Positions 1 through 4,786 of a stretch of DNA of 6,081 bases are shown in pieces; positions within the stretch are counted from its first letter, which is position 1, and the number at the start of each line of letters is the position of its first letter. Origin of the DNA: an uncultured Candidatus Saccharibacteria bacterium (GTDB lineage Bacteria; Patescibacteriota; Saccharimonadia; Saccharimonadales; Saccharimonadaceae); contig CALISG010000019.1 in assembly GCA_938042065.1 (NCBI GenBank), forward strand, positions 1 through 6,081, read 5' to 3'. The notes under the pieces are model-generated. The model was not told the origin of the DNA, did no database searches, and saw only the letters and a program-made list of their open reading frames with translations. The translations under genes and the position numbers were made by a program.

Positions 1-883
1 GATCATTAATCTTAATCACCAAACCATCAGTATTAAACGGCAAATCGTGGCGCTTATCATCCCATTCGTTAACGAAGTTCATCACATCAGCTAAAGTAGT
101 AAAAATGCTCGCCTGCTGATTGCAAGTAATTCCTAGAGCAGTCAGCGCCTCGTAAGCAAAGCTATTGGTCGGCACTTCAGCGTCGTTATCACGCAGTACA
201 TCATAGCCGCGAAAATGCAGTGGCCGCGCCGCCACCAAGGATGGATCGAGCTGGCGGATTGTCCCTGCCGCCAGATTACGCGGATTAGCAAATTCTGGCT
301 GCCCCAAGGCTTTTTGCTTTTCGTTAAGCTCCGCAAAGTCGCGCTTCAGCATCACAATCTCGCCACGAATTTCCGTCCGTCCGCGCAAAAATTGTTCAAA
401 GCCTGGCGCCTCATGCAGCCGCAGCGGCACGTTTTTAATGGTCCGCACATTGTTCGTCACATCCTCGCCGATAAAGCTATCGCCGCGCGTCACCGCCTGG
501 GTCAACACGCCATCAATATAAATCAACGCGCACGCCAAGCCATCCATCTTGATATCGGTAAAAAATTCATGCTTATGTCCCGGCATCAATTTATCGGTAC
601 GCTCAATCCACGCTTCGATTTCACTCTTATCAAACACGTCATTCAGGCTAACCATCCGCCGCTCGTGGCGCACTTTTTTAAAACCTTCAAGCAGCTTGTT
701 GCCAACCCGCTGCGTCGGACTGTCTGACGTAATCCACTCTGGGTGCGCTGCTTCAATGCTCTTTAGTTCTATCATCAAGCTGTCGTATACCGCATCGCTG
801 ACGCTTGGCTGGTCAAGCGCGTAATATTCGTAGCTGTATTGATTGAGCAGTTTTTTAATTTCTTCAAGCCGGCTTCGCGTCAT
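1..883 (-). CDS. ligA: NAD+-dependent DNA ligase LigA, N-terminal 294 residues (3' end outside window)
   Basis: This gene encodes the cytoplasmic ligase that seals nicks in replication and repair by NAD+-dependent self-adenylation. Visible in sequence: an N-terminal Ia region (about residues 1-65) with the YYALD...SDAVYD pattern and SPTQRVG at 55-61; the adenylation-domain motif IKMDGLA with the nucleotidyl-accepting lysine at residue 112 (codon 548-550); then VTRGD..IGEDVTNNVRTI (131-149), RGEIVM (173-178), FANPRNLAAGTIRQLDP (198-214) and DGLVIKI near the window edge. These match LigA motifs I, III, IIIa and IV in order. LigA is usually about 670 residues, so the OB fold, zinc finger, HhH and BRCT parts lie beyond position 1. 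The ATG at 881-883 has a good Shine-Dalgarno 6 nt upstream and overlaps the end of the preceding membrane-protein gene by 20 bp, implying co-transcription and perhaps translational coupling. The frame is open with no disruption. Confidence 0.97.
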   Translation of the reverse strand, partial: MTRSRLEEIKKLLNQYSYEYYALDQPSVSDAVYDSLMIELKSIEAAHPEWITSDSPTQRVGNKLLEGFKKVRHERRMVSLNDVFDKSEIEAWIERTDKLMPGHKHEFFTDIKMDGLACALIYIDGVLTQAVTRGDSFIGEDVTNNVRTIKNVPLRLHEAPGFEQFLRGRTEIRGEIVMLKRDFAELNEKQKALGQPEFANPRNLAAGTIRQLDPSLVAARPLHFRGYDVLRDNDAEVPTNSFAYEALTALGITCNQQASIFTTLADVMNFVNEWDDKRHDLPFNTDGLVIKIND

Positions 884-1931
884 CTGCTACCACCTTTCTA
901 TACAGCAGATAAATATACGCTGCCAACCAGACAAACAACAGCGCCATCATAAACGCGCCAGCAAATGGCACGATTGGTACCGACTCGAGCCACTTCAGCT
1001 TTGACGATAATCCGCGTTCTAGCAATACCAACAACACCATCACAACGCACCATATCACCGAGCTATAGACAAACGCCCAAACTATCCTGAGCATAATCCT
1101 TAGTCGCCGGCCAACCACCAAGTCGCTAGCAGCCTGGATTGCCCGCAGCGGATACATACCAGGCAAAGCCACCACGACTAGCGCAATAATCGTACTGGTC
1201 ACCCAATAGAGTACAAGCGTTAATACACTTGCCGCCAGCAGACCGAATAACATCATACCGAAGCCTTCTGTTAATATATGCACCGATACCAACGCCGAAT
1301 ACGCCAGCGCCATAATACCAACTGGCGATAGTTGAATTAGTAATATCAGCAACACTACCGACGTCGATATCAACGGTGCGGTTGCGTTGTACAAGCCGTC
1401 GCGCAATTTCGGCTTAAGCCCAAGTAGAATTTCGCGCAGCAACCACACCGCCGTTAGCCAAGTCATCAACACAAGCAGCGCCAACATAACTCCCTGTTCA
1501 GCCCGCAGCGACGTCGTGTCAATCGCCAGCGACGAAAATGTCAGCATACCAGCATTTAGCAACTGTCCCACGCCGCCGTCGAAAATCTTGCCCAGCGACT
1601 CGGACACTAGCTTGCCAATTGAATCATAAGTTGACTGGCTAGTAATAATTCCTAGAAAAATTATTATCAGCGCATACAAGATTATCATAGACAAGAACAA
1701 GCCTTTATTCCTCCACAACACGCGATTGACATAGTGAGTAAAAGCAATATATCCAGGCAAACGCAAACTGCGGCGATAATCTCGCCGCCGCGTCCGCCGA
1801 AAGCTGCGGTGCGGCCGCCGCTGCAGGAAACGCACATTGCGATAGCGCGTCAAATACCACTTCTCGGTAAGCCAATCAAGAAATGCGCTACCGTAATGCT
1901 CCGGAGTATTATGTTTCTTTTGCTGTTTCAT
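864..1931 (-). CDS. Polytopic membrane protein of unknown function, 355 residues, Arg-rich N-terminal tail
   Basis: I do not recognise this family with certainty. The protein has a 77-residue polar N-terminus containing a very basic stretch (14 Arg between residues 29 and 57), then about six hydrophobic segments, near 78-97, 146-166, 185-205, 226-254, 283-304 and 318-343. A short polar tail ends in DDAKPA. A loop at 98-145 is the longest between membrane segments. There are no obvious catalytic motifs. It is loosely like multi-helix bacterial membrane proteins that lack enzymatic motifs, but that is only an impression. Start choice: the frame stays open upstream through tRNA-Leu(TAA), but that part is tRNA sequence read as protein, so the ATG at 1929-1931 is preferred. 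It has no Shine-Dalgarno and lies only 10 nt after the tRNA CCA. The TGA stop lies inside the start of ligA, suggesting one tRNA-mRNA transcription unit. Confidence 0.85.
   Translation of the reverse strand: MKQQKKHNTPEHYGSAFLDWLTEKWYLTRYRNVRFLQRRPHRSFRRTRRRDYRRSLRLPGYIAFTHYVNRVLWRNKGLFLSMIILYALIIIFLGIITSQSTYDSIGKLVSESLGKIFDGGVGQLLNAGMLTFSSLAIDTTSLRAEQGVMLALLVLMTWLTAVWLLREILLGLKPKLRDGLYNATAPLISTSVVLLILLIQLSPVGIMALAYSALVSVHILTEGFGMMLFGLLAASVLTLVLYWVTSTIIALVVVALPGMYPLRAIQAASDLVVGRRLRIMLRIVWAFVYSSVIWCVVMVLLVLLERGLSSKLKWLESVPIVPFAGAFMMALLFVWLAAYIYLLYRKVVADDAKPA
890..897 (-). promoter_or_regulatory. Ribosome binding site for ligA
   Basis: The minus strand reads AAAGGTGG, then a 6-nt spacer (TAGCAG), then the ligA ATG. 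The site lies inside the last codons of the upstream membrane-protein gene and fixes the ligA start at 883. The solute-binding protein gene also carries a GGTGG-type site (AAGGGTGG, 6 nt before its ATG), so this form may be common in this genome. Confidence 0.7.
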
Positions 1932-1941
1932 AAATAAGCTA

Positions 1942-2027
1942 TGGTGCGCAAGGCGGGAATCGAACCCGCACGACTTTTGGTCAAGAGATTTTAAGTCTCT
2001 CGCGTCTACCAATTCCGCCACTCGCGC
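1942..2027 (-). tRNA. tRNA-Leu (anticodon TAA)
   Basis: This is an 86-nt class II tRNA with encoded CCA (1942-1944) and discriminator A. The 7-bp acceptor stem is GCGCGAG with CTTGCGC (one G-T pair). The anticodon stem AGAGA/TCTCT closes the loop CTTAAAA, which places anticodon TAA at 1991-1993, reading UUA and probably UUG leucine codons. The A36-A37-A38 run is the usual MiaA (i6A37) recognition pattern. A variable arm with GAC/GTC stem and the T arm GCGGG-TTCGATT-CCCGC are clear. It lies 11 nt after tRNA-Cys, with no convincing promoter between them, so both probably come from one precursor. Confidence 0.97.
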
Positions 2028-2038
2028 TTGTAATTTTA

Positions 2039-2112
2039 TGGAGGCACGTACGAGAGTCGAACTCGTCTAAAAGGTTTTGCAGACCTCTGCGTAACCGCTC
2101 CGCCAACGCGCC
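2039..2112 (-). tRNA. tRNA-Cys (anticodon GCA)
   Basis: This is a 74-nt tRNA with encoded CCA (2039-2041). The acceptor stem is GGCGCGT with ACGTGCC. The anticodon stem GAGGT/ACCTT holds loop CTGCAAA, giving anticodon GCA at 2078-2080. The discriminator base is U (2042), the main identity element of cysteine tRNAs, which independently supports the call. The T arm is CGAG-rich with loop TTCGACT. It is the first gene after its own promoter. Confidence 0.97.
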
Positions 2113-2121
2113 GTCTGCTTT

Positions 2122-2150
2122 ATTATACCAAACTACAGTTGCTCTTTGAA
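2122..2150 (-). promoter_or_regulatory. Sigma-70-type promoter for tRNA-Cys / tRNA-Leu(TAA) (and probably downstream genes)
   Basis: On the minus strand there is a perfect -10 hexamer TATAAT (2122-2127) and a -35-like TTCAAA (2145-2150, four of six to TTGACA) with an ideal 17-bp spacer. Transcription would start near 2114-2116, only 2-4 nt before the mature tRNA-Cys 5' end. It follows the terminator hairpin of the previous tRNA unit. As no terminator is seen after tRNA-Leu(TAA), the same promoter may also feed the membrane-protein gene and ligA. Confidence 0.72.
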
Positions 2151-2161
2151 CATTAACTATG

Positions 2162-2188
2162 AAAAAATCGCTGGCAGAGCAACGATTT
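2162..2188 (-). terminator. Rho-independent-type terminator after tRNA-Leu(GAG)
   Basis: The minus-strand transcript can form an 8-bp stem between 2181-2188 and 2165-2172 (AAATCGTT with AGCGATTT, one G-U pair) with an 8-nt loop, followed by a run of U; six U in a row cover 2162-2167, three of them in the stem base. It begins 14 nt after the tRNA-Leu(GAG) CCA. The stem is A/T rich, so strength is uncertain, but its place between a tRNA end and the next promoter fits. Confidence 0.6.
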
Positions 2189-2201
2189 CATGATGTATAT
2201 T

Positions 2202-2289
2202 TGGTGCACTGAAGAAGACTTGAACTTCCACGGCCGCAATGGCCACTAGCCCCTCAAGCTAGCGCGTCTACCAATTCCGCCACCAGTGC
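2202..2289 (-). tRNA. tRNA-Leu (anticodon GAG)
   Basis: This is an 88-nt class II tRNA with encoded CCA (2202-2204) and discriminator A. The acceptor stem pairs GCACTGG with TCAGTGC (terminal G-T at the seventh pair). The anticodon stem CTAGC/GCTAG encloses loop TTGAGGG, so the anticodon is GAG (2253-2255), reading CUC and CUU leucine codons; G37 follows, as expected for a TrmD m1G site. The variable arm forms GGCC-ATTGC-GGCC. Its D-arm region shares 21 identical bases with tRNA-Leu(TAA) (2263-2283 and 2001-2021). It has its own promoter and terminator, so it is a single-gene unit. Confidence 0.97.
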
Positions 2290-2315
2290 ATAGTGCTTTA
2301 ATTGGCGTGATTATA

Positions 2316-2344
2316 ATTATACTAACCTCACGGCGTTTTGTAAA
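2316..2344 (-). promoter_or_regulatory. Sigma-70-type promoter for tRNA-Leu(GAG)
   Basis: The minus strand carries a perfect -10 TATAAT (2316-2321) and -35 TTTACA (2339-2344, five of six to TTGACA), spaced exactly 17 bp. Predicted initiation near 2308-2310 gives a leader of about 20 nt for RNase P removal. The -35 and much of the spacer are inside the last codons and stop of the solute-binding protein gene, so the two units overlap. Confidence 0.75.
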
Positions 2345-4106
2345 CAGAAGCCCTACCCGTAGACCACGTCGTTACGTCAGCGTAGCGATCGTTCATGGTA
2401 TTTAGAGAACCGCGTGGCTCAACAATCGACGCGCTATTGTTCAAAACGTAGCTGCCTACAGATTGATACAAACCAATTGCTGGCGCATCGTTCAGCCATT
2501 GATTAACAAACTGAATATACTTAGCTGCCCGCAGAGCTGAATTAGTGCGCGAACGCCCGCCAACCAAGTCGTTATCAACTGTTCGATTAGAATAATTAGC
2601 AAAATTGTAACCAGAAGCGCTAGCCTGCGACGAATGCCAGTAGGCAAAAACATCTGGATCAGCACCAAGCTCCAATTCATACAACAAAGCATCGTAGTCG
2701 CGCGGCTGCAACACGCTTTGTACGAAGCTGGTGGTTGTCGAGCTGGTATCGATTTCGCGCAGCTGGACATCAACGCCAAGCCTCGACCACTGCTGTTTAA
2801 GCGCATCGACTATTTTCTTGTATTCATCGCGCCCAGACGAAGTTGTCACAGCAACCGCCAACGGCCGGCCATCCTTGCCTTTCCATTGGCCTTGGTTATA
2901 AGTCCAGCCCGCTTCTTTGAGCAGTGCTTTGGCCTTATCTAAATTATAATCTGGCGCCGCCGGCAGTTTTTGCGCAATTTGACTTTGCAAAATCGGCGTG
3001 TCTAGCCGCGCCACATTATCACCGACAGTTGCGCGAATTGATGAAGTATCGGTGGCGTAGCGTAAAGCCCGGCGAACTCTAGCATCTTGAAGTGTTTGAC
3101 TGCGATTATTCATCAAAAGATAGACGCCTTTGTTGAGAAGCCAATGTTTAGTCGAGTACTGTTTAGATTTAATGTTATCAGCAGCCGACAAAGACAAACC
3201 CGAAGCCGCCGAAACCTCGCCGCTATTTACAGCTTTAACTAACAGCGACTCATTGCCGTAAGCTCGCAGCTCCAGGCGCGACAAAGTCGAAACTGCTCCG
3301 TAATATTTAGTATTCGGTTCCATCCGCACCACGTCGGTAGAACTAGTTGACTCGCTAGTTTGAACTCGTTTAACCGCAAATGATCCGCTGCCGACAGGGT
3401 TGCTGCTAAAATCAGCTTCGCGCATTGACGACGGACTAACAGTTTGCAAAATATGCTTAGGTATTACCGGAAAAGTCAAGGCGTGCGAAAACCCAGCATA
3501 CACCGCTGGTAGCATAAACTCTACTGTCGAATCGTCAATTGCCCGCGCCGAAATGTCTAGCCAATTAACTCGCAAAGGCGAACGCACTTGCGGGTTTTTG
3601 ATCAGATTAATTGTATATACAACGTCTTCGGCAGTCAACTTTTTACCATCGTGCCAGGCGGCATTGCGCAGCTTGATTGTATAAACTTTGTCATCTTTTA
3701 CCGTCATTGATTCGGCCAAGTCAGTATGCAACGCTCCGGTAACATCGTAATTATACAGAGACGAAAATAACAGCCGTGATACCGCCTGTTCAGGCTCACT
3801 AGCCGCTAGCAAAGGATTAAGCGTGCTAATGTTGCCAATCACTCCCTCGACATACACGCCGCCAGATTTAGCGCCATCCTTCTTGCTGCCTTGCGAATTC
3901 CAGGAATATTGAATACCCAAGCCAGCTATCAGCAAGGCTATGGCAGCCAGCCAAATCATAATCTCGGTCATCACTAAGCGGACATTTTCAATACGCCGCA
4001 GTATAAAGCGGCTAGCATGGCGCTGCGTGGCGCCTTCGGCATGCTTGACCCTCAGCGCTAGCCGCTTGTAGCCCAGCCTCAGTTTGCCTTTACTTGCTTT
4101 ACTCAT
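2328..4106 (-). CDS. Membrane-anchored family 5 solute-binding protein (DppA/OppA type), 592 residues
   Basis: This is an extracytoplasmic solute-binding protein of the SBP_bac_5 type, the family that captures peptides (sometimes nickel or sugars) for ABC import. Typical signatures are VYVEGVIGNISTLNPLL (84-100), the RLLFSSLYNYD region (111-121), and YTIKLRNAAWHDGKKLTAEDVVY (142-164), which carries the family hallmark. Further family-like features are FPVIPKHIL (212-220), GSGSF and an R-x-ALRYATD segment midway. The N-terminus is unusual: about 46 mostly basic residues precede one hydrophobic helix (about 48-66). There is no cysteine, so it is not a lipoprotein, and the helix probably acts as an uncleaved signal anchor. 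The ATG has AAGGGTGG 6 nt upstream and lies 21 bp after the secG stop. No permease or ATPase gene is adjacent, so the partner, if any, is elsewhere. Substrate cannot be read from sequence. Confidence 0.93.
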   Translation of the reverse strand: MSKASKGKLRLGYKRLALRVKHAEGATQRHASRFILRRIENVRLVMTEIMIWLAAIALLIAGLGIQYSWNSQGSKKDGAKSGGVYVEGVIGNISTLNPLLAASEPEQAVSRLLFSSLYNYDVTGALHTDLAESMTVKDDKVYTIKLRNAAWHDGKKLTAEDVVYTINLIKNPQVRSPLRVNWLDISARAIDDSTVEFMLPAVYAGFSHALTFPVIPKHILQTVSPSSMREADFSSNPVGSGSFAVKRVQTSESTSSTDVVRMEPNTKYYGAVSTLSRLELRAYGNESLLVKAVNSGEVSAASGLSLSAADNIKSKQYSTKHWLLNKGVYLLMNNRSQTLQDARVRRALRYATDTSSIRATVGDNVARLDTPILQSQIAQKLPAAPDYNLDKAKALLKEAGWTYNQGQWKGKDGRPLAVAVTTSSGRDEYKKIVDALKQQWSRLGVDVQLREIDTSSTTTSFVQSVLQPRDYDALLYELELGADPDVFAYWHSSQASASGYNFANYSNRTVDNDLVGGRSRTNSALRAAKYIQFVNQWLNDAPAIGLYQSVGSYVLNNSASIVEPRGSLNTMNDRYADVTTWSTGRASVYKTP

Positions 4107-4127
4107 TTATATCCACCCTTGATTTAT

Positions 4128-4358
4128 CTATAAGTTCGGCAAAACCAACAGTGCCACAATCGACATCACAAACGCTACAGCCAAGAAAATCGTTACTTCA
4201 AACAAGTTTTTATCGAGACCGCGCCGCGTCGTATACAATTCGCCAGAACCGCCAAATCCAGCACCCAGGCTAGCCCCGCGCTGCTGCAGCAGAACCGAAA
4301 TTATCATCAGCACCGCTGATACTACCATAACAATTTGTAGAGTTAACGTTACGTCCAT
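4128..4358 (-). CDS. secG: Preprotein translocase subunit SecG, 76 residues
   Basis: SecG is the small non-essential subunit of the SecYEG channel and promotes SecA-driven protein export across the cytoplasmic membrane. The protein has two hydrophobic helices (about 5-24 and 52-74) joined by the family's conserved loop: VLLQQRGASLGAGFGGSGE (22-40), then LYTTRRGLDKN leading into helix 2. Length is normal for the family (about 70-80). The start ATG (4356-4358) directly follows the TAA stop of the holin-like gene with no base between, and GAGAGGAG lies about 9 nt upstream inside that gene, so translation is probably coupled. The downstream neighbour is an exported solute-binding protein, which fits a membrane and export group. 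Confidence 0.95.
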   Translation of the reverse strand: MDVTLTLQIVMVVSAVLMIISVLLQQRGASLGAGFGGSGELYTTRRGLDKNLFEVTIFLAVAFVMSIVALLVLPNL

Positions 4359-4754
4359 TTATGCTTTCTCCTCTCGTTCGTCGTGATAACTGAGCTCCAG
4401 AACACTACTTACTACATAGTTTACCAAACTTAATATCAAGCCTGCAAAAATCGAATTCAAGAACGTCATTTGCAAGCCTGGCGCCAGCATCAATGATAGC
4501 CAAACCAAAAAACCGTTAACAACTATCGTGAAAAAACCAAGCGTTACCAAAATCATCGGTAACGACAAAATCATCACAATCGGCTTAAGTGTCGCGTTGA
4601 TAATTGAAAAAATCAGCCCGGCGCCGAAAAAGGCCATCAAACTAGAATCGATTTGAGCATTGCTATAACCCGTGCCAAAAATCCGCACCGCTACCCAAAT
4701 TCCCAGCGAGTTCAGTATCCACCGGAGAATAAAAGCTATAAATTGTTTACTCAT
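4359..4754 (-). CDS. Phage-holin-4-like small membrane protein (PF04020 type), 131 residues
   Basis: This is a four-helix membrane protein of the family named after mycobacteriophage holins but widespread as a chromosomal bacterial gene of unknown function. Hydrophobic segments lie near 5-25, 38-57, 62-90 and 100-120. The diagnostic stretch is INATLKPIVMILSLPMILV (52-70) followed by TLGFFTIVVNGFLVWL, matching the family's N-x-x-x-P and LP-x-x-x-x-LG-x-F pattern. The C-terminus is charged (YHDEREEKA). Start: the MSKQF ATG at 4752-4754 best matches family length, but has no Shine-Dalgarno. An in-frame ATG at 4788-4790 overlaps the uvrC stop as ATGA and would add 12 residues by coupled translation. 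No lysis genes or phage genes are nearby, so a role in lysis is unlikely despite the name. Confidence 0.88.
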   Translation of the reverse strand: MSKQFIAFILRWILNSLGIWVAVRIFGTGYSNAQIDSSLMAFFGAGLIFSIINATLKPIVMILSLPMILVTLGFFTIVVNGFLVWLSLMLAPGLQMTFLNSIFAGLILSLVNYVVSSVLELSYHDEREEKA

Positions 4755-4786
4755 ACTGCTACAGTATACCGCATCAGCCGTATTTT

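Noticed and set aside
215..824. Plus-strand open frames opposite ligA.
   Set aside because: They lie antisense to a clear LigA frame with all motifs in place and have no recognisable protein features.
1932..2021. In-frame upstream extension of the membrane protein from a GTG at 2019-2021 (MAELVDARDLKSL...).
   Set aside because: This is tRNA-Leu(TAA) read as protein, a well-known false N-terminus; the real start is the ATG at 1929-1931.
2033..2060. TAAAAT between tRNA-Cys and tRNA-Leu(TAA) as a separate promoter.
   Set aside because: The -35 would be the T-loop of tRNA-Cys with poor match, and the 11-nt gap suits a shared precursor.
2001..2283. 21-bp direct repeat (2001-2021 and 2263-2283).
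   Set aside because: It is the conserved D-arm region of two leucine tRNAs, not a mobile-element or attachment-site repeat.
2634..3684. Open frames overlapping the solute-binding protein gene on either strand.
   Set aside because: They have no family resemblance and are fully covered by a convincing gene in another frame.
4359..4754. Prophage remnant, suggested by the holin-like name.
   Set aside because: The family is common on bacterial chromosomes; no endolysin, phage structural or integrase gene lies nearby, and the neighbours are housekeeping genes.
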